DNA of 64,000 nucleotides from an uncultured Paracoccaceae bacterium (lineage in GTDB: Bacteria; Pseudomonadota; Alphaproteobacteria; Rhodobacterales; Rhodobacteraceae): NCBI GenBank assembly GCA_947489445.1, contig CANLDN010000011.1:111880-175879 (forward strand). The letters run 5' to 3'. The stretch's first letter is position 1, and every line of letters begins with the position of its first letter. The notes below the pieces were generated by a model. That model was not told the origin of the DNA. It saw only the letters and a program-made list of their open reading frames with translations, and made no database searches. A program made the position numbers and the translations under genes. Positions 1 through 9,124 of this stretch are shown one piece after another.

Positions 1-214
1 TCTGGATCGCGTAAGGCCCGCCCATGATGTAATAGGTGACCATGGCAAACTGGGCCATCTCCAGCGTCCAAAGCGACGGCAGAAAGAAGGTCTTGCTGAC
101 CGACGACCACAGCAGGATCCCCATCAGGACAAAGATGCCATACATAACCACCCGCCCAACGCGGTGGTTCACGGCATCAACCGCGTTGATGTAATGGCGG
201 GCCGCCTTGATCAT
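1..214 (-). CDS. TRAP transporter small permease (DctQ-like), 3' part cut off by window edge
   Basis: The minus strand encodes an N-terminus starting MIKAARHYINAVDAVNH, followed by a hydrophobic segment (VVMYGIFVLMGILLWSSV) and a second one beginning near LEMAQFAMVTYYIMGG. This order is typical of the four-helix DctQ subunit of tripartite ATP-independent periplasmic transporters, which import carboxylates or related solutes across the inner membrane. The start codon at 212-214 overlaps the stop of the upstream amidohydrolase gene (ATGA), so the two are translationally coupled. The gene runs off the left edge after about 71 codons, so the large permease and binding protein, if present, lie outside. 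The family call rests on topology and general resemblance. Confidence 0.6.
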   Translation of the reverse strand, partial: MIKAARHYINAVDAVNHRVGRVVMYGIFVLMGILLWSSVSKTFFLPSLWTLEMAQFAMVTYYIMGGPYAIQ

Positions 215-954
215 GCGCAGCGCTCCAGCGCTGCATGCAACCAGCCCACGATCATCTTGGCTGTGCCCGCTTGCTGATCCGGCGTCGCGATCAGATCACT
301 GCGGATTTCCAGCATGACATTCAGATGACCATGCGCCAGCCCATGTTCTTTCAGGGTATGGGTCACCCCCTCAGCAGGTCCATAAGGTTCGTTACGACGC
401 ACATCCGCCAGCGGGCTCTGCGCCTTGGCAGCCTCCAACATGGGATCGGCCAAACGGTGATCCGCATCATGGACAATGCCAATCTCAACCTCGCGCACCT
501 CACCGGCATAGACCGGGGTGAAACTGTGAACGGTCACGATGACAGGATCGGGCATAGCGCTGATCACATCGGCCAAGGTTGCACGAAACGGATCATAATA
601 AGTGGCCACCCTGTCGGCACGGGCCGCATCGTCCAATCTCATATTTCCCGGAATGTCATGGATTTCGCTGCGAACAGGGATGGCATCGGGGGCGATTGGC
701 GGACGATTGCAATCATAGACCAGCCGCGACACGGTTCCGGCAATCAATGTCGCCGACAGCAAACGCGACATCTGCTGTGCGACCCCCAGCGCGCCGGGGT
801 CCCATGCAATGTGACTTTCCATTGCTGCGGGCGACAGGCCCAGACCGTCATAGACGTCAGGAATGAAGTTGGCGGCATGTTCACACACCAATACCACCGG
901 TGACTGGCCCGTCCCATACGTCACTGACACCACGCCTGAATCGCCGACCATCAT
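211..954 (-). CDS. N-formylglutamate amidohydrolase family protein
   Basis: The 247-residue protein has the features of the N-formylglutamate amidohydrolase (HutG-type, zinc-dependent) family. These include an early VLVCEHAANFIP segment (residues 21-32), IAWDPGA (about 49-55), a conserved arginine in the DCNRPP stretch (about 81-86), and VTVHSFTP (about 139-146) followed by IGIVHD. The family hydrolyses N-formyl-L-glutamate or related N-acylated amino acids in the cytoplasm. The start (952-954) follows a GGGAG ribosome site; an ATG lies one codon downstream. It overlaps the TRAP small permease by ATGA, which suggests the enzyme handles a compound brought in by that transporter. No hut genes are visible, so a role in histidine breakdown is unproven. 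Confidence 0.8.
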   Translation of the reverse strand: MMVGDSGVVSVTYGTGQSPVVLVCEHAANFIPDVYDGLGLSPAAMESHIAWDPGALGVAQQMSRLLSATLIAGTVSRLVYDCNRPPIAPDAIPVRSEIHDIPGNMRLDDAARADRVATYYDPFRATLADVISAMPDPVIVTVHSFTPVYAGEVREVEIGIVHDADHRLADPMLEAAKAQSPLADVRRNEPYGPAEGVTHTLKEHGLAHGHLNVMLEIRSDLIATPDQQAGTAKMIVGWLHAALERCA

Positions 955-1069
955 CCACTCCCGTTCCGATCAGCTTCATTTTTGACTGGCCGAGTGTCAA
1001 CAAATTTTTGTAACGTATCTAACAGGATGACCAGTCATGTAATAAAAATCGTCAAAAAAGAGGCATCAG

Positions 1070-1942
1070 GTGTCAGACAATGACTTCACGATAGCAGACA
1101 GGATTCAGCAGCAGCTGGACCAGCTGACGCGGGCCGAACGGCAACTGGCGCATACGATCCTTGAAAACTATCCGGCCTCCGGTCTGGGGCCGCTTTCGAC
1201 CCTTGCAAAGGGGGCAGGGGTGTCGGCCCCAACCGTTGCGCGTATGGTGCAAAAACTGGGTTTTGGCGGCTATCCCGAATTTCAGGCGGAATTGCGTGAA
1301 GAACTCAAAGCCAAGGCAAAGGGGCCCATTGCCAAACACGACACCTGGACCAAAGGGGCCTCATCCGGTCATGTGCTGAACCGTTTCACCGACGCGGTGA
1401 TCGACAATATCCGACACTCATTAGGGCAGATTGACACGGCGACATTCGATGCCGCCTGCGCGTTGCTGGTCGACGCGGACCGGCCCGTGTCAATCGTGGG
1501 TGGGCGGATCACGCATACGCTCGCTGAATACCTCTTTCTGCATATGCAGGTGATCAGGCCCGACGTGACGCATATCGAATCCACCTCCAACACATGGCCG
1601 CATTACCTGCTGGACGTAACCGGGAATGACGTCTTCGTCGTCTTCGACATGCGGCGATACGAAAACAACACGCTCAGACTTGCCGAAATGGCGCATGCAG
1701 CGGGGGCCAAAATCATCCTGTTCACCGACCAATGGCGTTCGCCCGTTCACCGTGTGGCCGATATGACGTTCAGCAGCCGGATTGTCGCACCATCCGCCTG
1801 GGACTCAATGGCGACCCCCTTGCTGCTGATTGAGACCATGATTTCCGCCATGCAAGACCTGAACTGGGACAACACGCGCGGTCGGATAGAGCGGCTGGAA
1901 GACATGTTCGATCAGACGAAACTGTTTCGTAAATTCACTTAG
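1070..1942 (+). CDS. MurR/RpiR family transcriptional regulator
   Basis: 290 residues with the two-domain RpiR layout. The N-terminal helix-turn-helix (about residues 8-85) carries the family signatures LTRAERQLAHTILENYP and GVSAPTVARMVQKLGFGGYP. The C-terminal SIS sugar-phosphate-type sensor domain (about 130-260) includes SIVGGRITHTLAEYL and VFVVFDMRRYE. RpiR regulators usually repress catabolic genes and are released by a phosphorylated sugar or a related ligand bound in the SIS domain. The chosen start is GTG at 1070, with AAGAGG about 7-12 bases upstream. It is divergent from the amidohydrolase/TRAP operon across 115 bp, so that operon is its most likely target (inference). Confidence 0.88.
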   Translation: MSDNDFTIADRIQQQLDQLTRAERQLAHTILENYPASGLGPLSTLAKGAGVSAPTVARMVQKLGFGGYPEFQAELREELKAKAKGPIAKHDTWTKGASSGHVLNRFTDAVIDNIRHSLGQIDTATFDAACALLVDADRPVSIVGGRITHTLAEYLFLHMQVIRPDVTHIESTSNTWPHYLLDVTGNDVFVVFDMRRYENNTLRLAEMAHAAGAKIILFTDQWRSPVHRVADMTFSSRIVAPSAWDSMATPLLLIETMISAMQDLNWDNTRGRIERLEDMFDQTKLFRKFT

Positions 1943-1954
1943 CACAAAATCGGG

Positions 1955-1985
1955 GTGTAGGGTGGGGTTCCACCCCACGCACCAA
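1955..1985. repeat. Intergenic GTGGGGT/ACCCCAC palindrome, copy 1
   Basis: Just after the RpiR gene there is a perfect 7-bp inverted repeat, GTGGGGT-TCC-ACCCCAC, at 1962-1978, without a T-tract. A related palindrome occurs at 7013-7034. Short GGTGGG...CCCACC palindromes of this kind look like small REP-type intergenic units rather than classic terminators. A weak role in transcript end formation cannot be excluded. Confidence 0.45.
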
Positions 1986-2072
1986 AGGTCAGCAATTCCT
2001 GACTTTCCGAACCCTGCTGCCCTAAGGTAAACTATCCGCATTCAAGCATGACATTTCGAACGGAGGCGACCC

Positions 2073-2699
2073 ATGACAGACGCCAGTAATCCCGGCCCCG
2101 CGACGCCCGTGGAACCTGTAAAGCCAAAGGGCAAGATTGGTCCGCAAAAATGGTGGCAGTGGTTTTTTCTCTACCCGGCTTTTGGTCTGGCGATCCTGAC
2201 CGCGGCCCCCAATTGGGTGACGATGGCCAAGGAAATCTACCTTGAAATCGATGATCGCAGCCTGGCCGAGGCCGAAGAACAGGCACGACTTTTTGCCGAA
2301 AACATCGACTGCTTTGCGCAGGACTTCCAACGCTTTACCACCAATGACGGGCTGACAATTGATGCCGCGATCTGCGATCAGACCGCAGCCATCATCCTGC
2401 GGCTCATGGCCGATGACGACCGACACCGGGCCATCGCCATCGACGTGCGCGGATTGTTTGAGGTTGAAACCGCGCAAGCGTTTTCCCTCATCGCACCTGC
2501 CTATGCACAACCAATGCACACCGCACAGGTCGATGATCCGGACGCGCAGGTGATCTGCGCAGCCCAGATCGACGACCGGACGATTATCCGGCACGTGCGG
2601 GTTGGCACGTATTGCTACGACGAACCACTTGATATGCTCACCGGCTGGGTGGGCGAGGCGATCGAGGTGCCATGCCGAACAAGCTGTAGCGCGGGCTAG
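2073..2699 (+). CDS. Hypothetical protein with one N-terminal membrane segment
   Basis: 208 residues, not recognised as a known family. It has a proline-rich cytoplasmic start (PGPATPVEPVKPKGKIG), then a single hydrophobic segment of about residues 29-50 (WWQWFFLYPAFGLAILTAAP). A roughly 160-residue acidic domain follows, with four scattered cysteines in its second half and an ending PCRTSCSAG. A GGAGG site precedes the ATG at good spacing. The topology suggests a membrane-anchored protein with a periplasmic domain. It converges on the autotransporter gene, and the two stop codons share one CTAG tetranucleotide at 2696-2699, so there is no room for a terminator between them. Confidence 0.7.
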   Translation: MTDASNPGPATPVEPVKPKGKIGPQKWWQWFFLYPAFGLAILTAAPNWVTMAKEIYLEIDDRSLAEAEEQARLFAENIDCFAQDFQRFTTNDGLTIDAAICDQTAAIILRLMADDDRHRAIAIDVRGLFEVETAQAFSLIAPAYAQPMHTAQVDDPDAQVICAAQIDDRTIIRHVRVGTYCYDEPLDMLTGWVGEAIEVPCRTSCSAG

Positions 2700-5137
2700 T
2701 ACTGCACCCGCAACTGCCCGACGAGCCCCCAACTGTCGATCTGATCGCCAAACCGCACATCGGCGCGCAAGCTGGTGGCATACTGTTTGAGGCCGGCAAA
2801 GCTTTCTACCGGGGCCAGCCCGACATAGCTGACGCCAAGGCTCAACTCACCATATGAACCCAGCGTATCGTTTTGCACGTCTGCGACGTCATCGGCCGGG
2901 GTGATAAAGGTCGATTTGATCGGATCAGAAAAATCATTGTAATAGGTCGTCGTAACAAAAGTGCGCAACGCGCCCAAACCATCATCATTGATCCGGCTCC
3001 ATGCGCCCGTGACGCCGACAAAGCCCACGTCGCTGGCGAAATCGCCAATTTCCAAACGCGATCCATCGGTGAAATCAATGCCACCCGACGTACCGCGCGT
3101 CAGCGCCAGACCAGCGGTGGGGATAATCGCAAAATCCGTATCAGGAATGGCGTAGGCATAGTTCACAGCCCCGCTCAGCGTACTGGCATCCGACCTCAGG
3201 TCGGCATCCTCTACACCAAGCCCGGCATTACCGTTCACACCTTCATTGGTGATATCAAAATCTGTCCGTTCCACCCGGAACTGTAGATCGGCAGACCATG
3301 GCCCGGTGCTGGCGGTGCCGTAGATGCCCAGATAACTTTGGGTGAAATCGGTTGTTGTAATGCTGGTTAACGTTCCGGTCAGGACAGCCGGGTTCAGCGG
3401 ATCAATCGCATAAACCGGCTGTTCGATCACCCCGGCATTGTACCCGCCCATCACACCAACGGCCAAATCCCAACCGACAGGACCGTTAAAACAGGCAAAA
3501 TCGCCGCCACCCTGAAAGCCCACGTAATCCGCATTCACCGTGCTTTGCACTTGGCTGACACCGTTGGAGGATTCCGCTGATGCATCGGCCCGCCCGCCCT
3601 GCGTGCGGATCCACGCACCTGTGCCACATGGGTCGGGATCATCATAGGCCAGCCCCACGACAAACGGGCTGGTTGGCCGGTTAACGACGGCCCCGATCAA
3701 CGATTGGGTCAACACCAGATTACCGGCAACCGAACTCACACCGGGATTAACCTGCCCAATCACGTATAAATCGCCATCCATGCCGTCCTGCACCACAGAA
3801 TAAACGCTGATGCCGTCATTTGGTAACGGGGTACCGACCGTAAACGTAAAACTATTCGCGGCGGCGTCGTTTACATCAAACACCAGAATGCTTTGCTGGG
3901 TGGCCACAACGGGCGTACCGATGATGTTAAACGACAGGGCAACAGTGCCGGTAGTCGTACCACCAACCACAACAGTGTCACCCGAACCTTCACCGCTCAG
4001 ATCCAGATCAAGCACATAAGTGCCAGAACCCGACACATCGCCGGTCATGGTCAGCTCGGTCGTCGCCGTGTTGTCAGTGGCCAATGTCACAGTTTGGTTG
4101 TTGACCAGATTGCCATCAATCGCGGCATTAAACTCGGCTTCCAGCAAACCAAGATTAGTGACATTACCTGTGATGCTACCGGACAGTGTTGTTGCGGAAC
4201 CGGCATCAAGCAACGCATCCCCGATCAACGCCCCGTCAATCACAAGATTGCCGCCGCCTTGGTTGTTGGTTTCGCCCTGCAATGTTGCCCCAACTGCCAC
4301 AAAAAGGTCCGCACTGTTTTCAACACCACCTTTCACTGTCGTGTCATCGTCGACCAGCACAAACCCACCGGTCACAATCAAGTCGCCCCCAATATTAAGA
4401 CTATCAATCGTTTCTGTGGTGCCAGCAAGATTGGTCAATGTGTCGCCGATGGTACCCGACAATTGCATTGTGCCGCCATTGTTGGTGGCATTTGCCGCAA
4501 TCAGTGCAGTTGCGGTATTTGTAAAAAAGCCTTGGTTGAAAACAGTATCAAAGGTGCCGTTGTTGGTCGCAGTCCCAAAATTTGTCAACACACCTGCGTT
4601 GGTCGCAAATGACAGGACCGTCGCGCCACTTTCAACGGTAAGAGCAATCAAATCAGACTGATCACCACCCAAAGTCAGGGTGCCGTCCCCCTGAACGTCC
4701 AACTCCCCGTCCATTTCAACGGAAATTTCAACACCAGATCCGTTATTCAACGTCAGATCAACAGTCGGTGCGGCCAATACAAGCGTGCCACCAGTACCAC
4801 CCAGCAGGTTGTAACCATCCACATCAAAGGTCATTCCTGTAACCGAAACACCGCCCTCAACGGTGACATCGTTCGCGCCCGGCCCGGCCACAGTAAACGC
4901 GACCGCGGCATTGCCGGGAAATGTCTGGTTAGGGACGGCCAAAGGCGATTGGAAATTAGGCGTAATGTTTTCATCCCAGACCCCCGATCCGCCCACGATG
5001 GCGGCGTCAGGCGTGGTATCCCAGACAAATTCCTGCGCGTGCAACACGCCCGGTATCAAGGCCAGTGCCGTGGCTGTTGTCAGCGGTATTGCGGTGAATC
5101 TCGGACGGCCGGACAGGCCCGAAAACTCTTGTTTCAA
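2696..5137 (-). CDS. Autotransporter-type outer membrane protein
   Basis: 813 residues. A signal peptide (about 1-34) ends GVLHAQE, with cleavage likely after HA. The passenger (about 35-500) is low in complexity, rich in Asn, Thr, Gly and Val, and has recurring short beta-type strings with NNGTF, NNGG or LTN, as in right-handed beta-helix passengers. The last 280 or so residues alternate aromatic and polar residues and end in a tyrosine (GLVGQLRVQY), as expected for a translocator beta-barrel assembled by the BAM machinery. The family exports its own passenger to the cell surface. The passenger function is not recognisable: no protease triad and no RGD was seen. It is transcribed divergently from the GMC oxidoreductase across about 220 bp. 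Confidence 0.8.
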   Translation of the reverse strand: MKQEFSGLSGRPRFTAIPLTTATALALIPGVLHAQEFVWDTTPDAAIVGGSGVWDENITPNFQSPLAVPNQTFPGNAAVAFTVAGPGANDVTVEGGVSVTGMTFDVDGYNLLGGTGGTLVLAAPTVDLTLNNGSGVEISVEMDGELDVQGDGTLTLGGDQSDLIALTVESGATVLSFATNAGVLTNFGTATNNGTFDTVFNQGFFTNTATALIAANATNNGGTMQLSGTIGDTLTNLAGTTETIDSLNIGGDLIVTGGFVLVDDDTTVKGGVENSADLFVAVGATLQGETNNQGGGNLVIDGALIGDALLDAGSATTLSGSITGNVTNLGLLEAEFNAAIDGNLVNNQTVTLATDNTATTELTMTGDVSGSGTYVLDLDLSGEGSGDTVVVGGTTTGTVALSFNIIGTPVVATQQSILVFDVNDAAANSFTFTVGTPLPNDGISVYSVVQDGMDGDLYVIGQVNPGVSSVAGNLVLTQSLIGAVVNRPTSPFVVGLAYDDPDPCGTGAWIRTQGGRADASAESSNGVSQVQSTVNADYVGFQGGGDFACFNGPVGWDLAVGVMGGYNAGVIEQPVYAIDPLNPAVLTGTLTSITTTDFTQSYLGIYGTASTGPWSADLQFRVERTDFDITNEGVNGNAGLGVEDADLRSDASTLSGAVNYAYAIPDTDFAIIPTAGLALTRGTSGGIDFTDGSRLEIGDFASDVGFVGVTGAWSRINDDGLGALRTFVTTTYYNDFSDPIKSTFITPADDVADVQNDTLGSYGELSLGVSYVGLAPVESFAGLKQYATSLRADVRFGDQIDSWGLVGQLRVQY

Positions 5138-5360
5138 TGGTTATCTCCAAATGAATTGCTGAAAATACCTGTTTAAAATCATCACGTAACACACGCCATC
5201 AAACCAGTCCCGTTGGTCGGGCCACGGGCGTTAACCATCACGATTAGTCGATGTTGGACTGGCAGGCAATGCAGACCAGATGCGCGGCTTGTGCGCAGCG
5301 CGAAAGCGCCTAAAGTTCGATGAAGCCGCCCGAAGGGCACCAGAAACAAAGGAAACGGCA

Positions 5361-6968
5361 GTGACATATGATTACGTCATCGTGGGTGGCGGCTCAGCGG
5401 GTTGCACGCTCGCCGCGCGCCTGTCCGAAGATCCGAACACGACCGTTTGCTTGCTTGAAGCCGGAGGAAGGGGTGACGGCATCTTGGTGCGCGCGCCCGC
5501 CGGTGCCGTGGCGACATTGCGCGGCAAGCCCAAGATCAACAACTGGGCCTATGAGACCGTGCCGCAACCCGGGCTGAACGGGCGCAAAGGCTATCAGCCG
5601 CGGGGCAAGGGACTTGGCGGATCAAGCGCGATCAACGCCATGCTATATGTGCGCGGACATCGGTCCGACTATGATGGCTGGGCCGATCTGGGCTGCGACG
5701 GCTGGGGTTGGGATAAGGTGCTGCCCTATTTCCGCAAGGCAGAAAACAATGAACGGGGTGGGGATGATCTGCATGGGGACAATGGGCCACTTCAGGTCTC
5801 GAACCCAAAAAGCCCGCGGGCGATCAGTCGGGCGTTTATTGCGGCCGCAACGCAGCTGCAACATCGCGAAACGGCAGATTTCAATACCGGTGATAACGAA
5901 GGGATCGGGCTTTATCAGGTCACTCAATTTCATGACGCAGCCAAGAACGGCGAACGCTGTTCGGCAGCGGCGGCCTATCTGCACCCGGTCATGTATCGGC
6001 CCAATCTGACAGTCATCACCAAGGCGCACGCAACGCGGATCATCTTTGACGGCAAACGGGCCACCGGTGTGGCGTATCTTCAAGGCAAGCAACGCAAGAC
6101 AGCGATGGCTGGGAAAGAGATCATCTTATGCGGCGGGGCGTTCAACTCACCCCAATTGCTGCAATTGTCCGGCGTGGGACGGGCAGAGGATATTACCCCG
6201 CACGGGATCGACATGGTGCATGAATTGCCCGGCGTTGGCCAAAACCTGCAGGACCATCTGGACTTTACCCTCGCCTATAAAAGCAAGGATAAAGACAATT
6301 TCGGAATAGGTGCTGCAGGCACGGTGAACCTGATCAAACATATGCTGCAATGGCGCAAAGATGGCACCGGCATGATCGCCACCACCTTTGCAGAGGCGGG
6401 GGCATTTGTAAAAACCGATCCCGATCTTGACCGGCCGGATGTGCAAATGCACTTCGTGATCTCAATCGTGGACGACCATGCCCGCAAATTGCATTTGGGC
6501 TATGGGTTCAGTTGCCATGTCTGTGCGCTGCGCCCCTACAGCCGCGGTCGGGTTGGCCTGCATTCCGCTGATCCGATGGCCGCACCGGCGATCGACCCGC
6601 AATTCCTGTCTGACCCGCGTGATCTGGAAACGACGGTGAAAGGGGCCAAAATGATGCGCGATATCCTGTCGGCGGCCGCCTTGGAAAAATACAGACATAA
6701 GGAGCTGTTCGGAACCAAAGACAACATGTCCGACGCCGACTGGGAACACCATATTCGCGCCCGCGCCGACACGATCTATCATCCTGTGGGCACCTGCAAA
6801 ATGGGAACAGACGACATGGCCGTGGTCGATGCGCAACTGCAGGTACGCGGGCTGCAAGGTTTGCGGGTCGTCGACGCCTCCATCATGCCAACGCTGATCG
6901 GTGGCAACACCAACGCGCCAACAATCATGATCGCCGAAAAAGCCGCTGACATGATCGGCAACGGCTGA
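5361..6968 (+). CDS. GMC family FAD-dependent oxidoreductase (choline/alcohol dehydrogenase type)
   Basis: 535 residues from the GTG at 5361. The dinucleotide fold starts immediately (YDYVIVGGGSAGCTLAARL), and AAAGGAAA sits about 6-13 bases upstream, so the longer reading from 5280 is unlikely. GMC signatures are present: GKGLGGSSAINAMLYVRG (signature 1), GAFNSPQLLQLSGVG (signature 2), and the C-terminal catalytic region YHPVGTCKMG with a final His/Asn pair in the GGNTNAPTIMIAEKAADM block. These enzymes oxidise alcohols (choline, glucose, long-chain or aromatic alcohols) using FAD. The lack of a betaine aldehyde dehydrogenase or betI neighbour argues against calling it BetA. The substrate is unknown. 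Confidence 0.88.
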   Translation: MTYDYVIVGGGSAGCTLAARLSEDPNTTVCLLEAGGRGDGILVRAPAGAVATLRGKPKINNWAYETVPQPGLNGRKGYQPRGKGLGGSSAINAMLYVRGHRSDYDGWADLGCDGWGWDKVLPYFRKAENNERGGDDLHGDNGPLQVSNPKSPRAISRAFIAAATQLQHRETADFNTGDNEGIGLYQVTQFHDAAKNGERCSAAAAYLHPVMYRPNLTVITKAHATRIIFDGKRATGVAYLQGKQRKTAMAGKEIILCGGAFNSPQLLQLSGVGRAEDITPHGIDMVHELPGVGQNLQDHLDFTLAYKSKDKDNFGIGAAGTVNLIKHMLQWRKDGTGMIATTFAEAGAFVKTDPDLDRPDVQMHFVISIVDDHARKLHLGYGFSCHVCALRPYSRGRVGLHSADPMAAPAIDPQFLSDPRDLETTVKGAKMMRDILSAAALEKYRHKELFGTKDNMSDADWEHHIRARADTIYHPVGTCKMGTDDMAVVDAQLQVRGLQGLRVVDASIMPTLIGGNTNAPTIMIAEKAADMIGNG

Positions 6969-7012
6969 TCACAGCGTCTGTCAAACCAAAGATGGTTGGA
7001 TGATCCGGTGCC

Positions 7013-7034
7013 AAGGTGGGGCGAGACCCACCTT
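7013..7034. repeat. Intergenic AAGGTGGG/CCCACCTT palindrome, copy 2
   Basis: A perfect 8-bp stem, AAGGTGGG-GCGAGA-CCCACCTT, follows the GMC oxidoreductase gene. It has no T-run. It resembles the palindrome near 1962 (GGTGGG...CCCACC core) and lies, like that one, in a 3' intergenic space. It may serve as a weak terminator or be a REP-like unit. Confidence 0.45.
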
Positions 7035-7128
7035 ACGTTGCCTTGAAAGTTAACGAAAACCCCTGACACCGTGCGTTGGGGGCCGACGTTTTGCCGACAA
7101 AAGGCCGACGTGATGCCGACCCGCTATT

Positions 7129-7866
7129 CTAGTGCAAGAATGCTGACACCGCTGCCTCAAATTCACGTGGTTTTTCGGCATGCAGCCAATGCCCCGCACC
7201 GGGGATTTTTGCGAACTTGGCTTGCGGGAAAAGCGCCTTGATCGCGGGGCGATGGGCAGGCTGGACATAGTCGGAATTGGCCCCGGACAAGAACAAGGTA
7301 GCCCCCTCATAAGGACCCGATGCATCGGGAAACCCGACGATCTGATCCATCTGTGCATCCAGCACATCTAGGTTCAGACGCCAGCGTTTGTCCTTCATAT
7401 CAAGGCTTTGCAGCAGAAAATCTGCGACACCCGGTTCCAGATCGCCCAGTTGGGCCTTAGCGTCTGCCCGTGTTTGAACGGTTGCGAGGTCAACGCCACG
7501 CATCGCCGTAATCGGACCCATCTGCGTGTGGGTGTAAGCGACGGGGGCGATGTCGGCGACCAACAGGCGATTGACCAGATCGGGCCAGGTCAACGCTAGC
7601 ATCATCGCAGCCTTGCCGCCCATCGAGTGACCCAGCACATCCATCGGCCGATCCATCACTTGCGCGAGATCCGTCGCCAAGTCGCCATATGAATGCGTTT
7701 CAAACCAAGGGCTTGCACCATGATTGCGCATATCGACAGCAATGACGGGCCGCGTTTCCGAGAGCCGTTTGGCGATCACCCCCCAATTGCGTGCCGACCC
7801 GAAAAGCCCATGCGCAATCAGCAGCGGAACGGCGTCGGGGCCATCATGAAAAACCGTGTTCAACAT
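7129..7866 (-). CDS. Alpha/beta fold hydrolase (YbfF-like esterase)
   Basis: 245 residues from the ATG at 7866, where the conserved N-terminus MLNTVFHDGPDAVPLLIAHG begins; AAAGGG lies about 12 bases upstream. Family features: HGLFGSARNWG (oxyanion-hole region, residues about 19-29), the nucleophile elbow GHSMGGKAAM (Ser about 85), an acid near the LSGANSDY region, and the catalytic histidine in GAGHWLHAEKP near the C-terminus. The nucleophile context and length match small esterases of the YbfF/haloperoxidase-like group, which hydrolyse acyl esters in the cytosol. The neighbouring small membrane protein gene is divergent across 78 bp. Confidence 0.82.
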   Translation of the reverse strand: MLNTVFHDGPDAVPLLIAHGLFGSARNWGVIAKRLSETRPVIAVDMRNHGASPWFETHSYGDLATDLAQVMDRPMDVLGHSMGGKAAMMLALTWPDLVNRLLVADIAPVAYTHTQMGPITAMRGVDLATVQTRADAKAQLGDLEPGVADFLLQSLDMKDKRWRLNLDVLDAQMDQIVGFPDASGPYEGATLFLSGANSDYVQPAHRPAIKALFPQAKFAKIPGAGHWLHAEKPREFEAAVSAFLH

Positions 7867-7944
7867 GCATCTTTTGTAACCCTTTGCCGGGCGCAAGCAC
7901 CAGAAGGATTGAGCGGGCGCGCAAAGATCACTAACTCCCGGCGC

Positions 7945-8313
7945 ATGGGTAACCACCTGCAAGACAGTATCGACGAAATTCGGGCGCTGATGGAAAGTCA
8001 TCTGCGGATCAAAGGCCGTGACCTACGGGCACAGACACGCCGGGCCGGGCGTCTGCTCTCGCGCAAGGTGCGCCGCGATGTGAACTATCTGATACAGGCT
8101 GAAGAACTGCAGAAAAACCCAAAACTCGCCCGGATGGTCGATGACAGCAAGGTCACCAAAGCGCGGACCAACATCGTGGCGTTCCTGCAGACCATCGACC
8201 CGCGCGAACAGATGTGGACGCGGATCATCAATATTGCGGCGTCGGTTGCTCTTGGTCTGATCGCGATTTTTGTGGTTGTGCTCTATGTCCTAGTGCAACG
8301 GGGTTTCGTCTGA
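7945..8313 (+). CDS. Small basic protein with C-terminal membrane anchor
   Basis: 122 residues from the ATG at 7945. The reading frame is open further upstream, but that part overlaps the divergent hydrolase gene. The protein is basic and helical in its first 90 residues (RIKGRDLRAQTRRAGRLL, then SRKVRRDVNYLIQAEEL). It ends in one hydrophobic helix (IINIAASVALGLIAIFVVVL) and a short tail, so it is a predicted tail-anchored cytoplasmic protein. No family was recognised and no strong ribosome site is seen. Its 3' end overlaps the convergent DUF817 gene by 86 bp. Confidence 0.6.
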   Translation: MGNHLQDSIDEIRALMESHLRIKGRDLRAQTRRAGRLLSRKVRRDVNYLIQAEELQKNPKLARMVDDSKVTKARTNIVAFLQTIDPREQMWTRIINIAASVALGLIAIFVVVLYVLVQRGFV

Positions 8314-9124
8314 TCGGATCACGCACGACCAGCGTCACGGTGGCGAAGGCCACGTAAAGCAGCAAATACCAAGACCCCATTTTGGCAAAGCTTACTAGTT
8401 CAAGGGGGTTCTGTCCGCTGTAAATCCACGTGCCCGTCAGCGTCCCGATATTTTCGGCCAGCCACAGAAAAAAGCTGGAAAAGAACGCGGCCACCGGCAA
8501 GGGCATCCAATACCAATTAAGCCCGATCTGAAACCAGATGCGGGTGCGCGCATAAAACACCACAGTGGCAGCAAATAGCGCAATACGGATATCGGGCAGG
8601 AAATGGTGGCTGAAAAAATTGACGTAGATCAGAACGGCCAACCCGAAATGAAGCATCAGTGGCGGAAAGGGCGCAAACTTCATATCAAACAGCCGGGTCA
8701 CCCGCGCCATATAGCTGCCGACAGCGGCATACATAAAGCCCGAGAACAGCGGCACACCATAGAGCCGGAATATTGCATCTTCGGGATACGCCCATGACCC
8801 GGCATAGGTCTTAAACAACTCCATCGCAGTTCCGGTAATGTGGAACAATAAAATCACCCGTGCCTCAGCCCATGTTTCCAGTTTGAAGGCAAGGAAAACG
8901 ACCTGAAGGCCGATGGCGATCAGGAATAATGCGTCGTAGCGGTTCAGTGCCCAATCCGTCTGCCAGATCATGCGGGTGCCGATGATAGCGAACAGGAGCG
9001 ACGCGCCAAACAAACACGCCCAGCCTTGCTTGAGCACAAACATCACGAATTCTGCAACGGCAAATGGGAGCCGTCCGCGCATCCAGTCGCCAAGACGGCG
9101 TTCGATATCTTGGGTTTTTGTCAT
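8228..9124 (-). CDS. DUF817 family integral membrane protein
   Basis: 298 residues, highly hydrophobic, with about eight predicted membrane segments. DUF817-like blocks include FHITGTAMELFKTYAGSWAY, PLFSGFMYAAVGSYM and FFLWLAENIGTLTGTWIYSG. The biochemical function of the family is not established. The C-terminal tail of about 25 residues is polar (GHRAQPQKSRSDQEQP). Its last 86 bases lie antisense to the end of the convergent small membrane protein gene, which is unusually large for a convergent overlap in this window. Confidence 0.8.
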   Translation of the reverse strand: MTKTQDIERRLGDWMRGRLPFAVAEFVMFVLKQGWACLFGASLLFAIIGTRMIWQTDWALNRYDALFLIAIGLQVVFLAFKLETWAEARVILLFHITGTAMELFKTYAGSWAYPEDAIFRLYGVPLFSGFMYAAVGSYMARVTRLFDMKFAPFPPLMLHFGLAVLIYVNFFSHHFLPDIRIALFAATVVFYARTRIWFQIGLNWYWMPLPVAAFFSSFFLWLAENIGTLTGTWIYSGQNPLELVSFAKMGSWYLLLYVAFATVTLVVRDPIRRNPVALGHRAQPQKSRSDQEQPTPQY

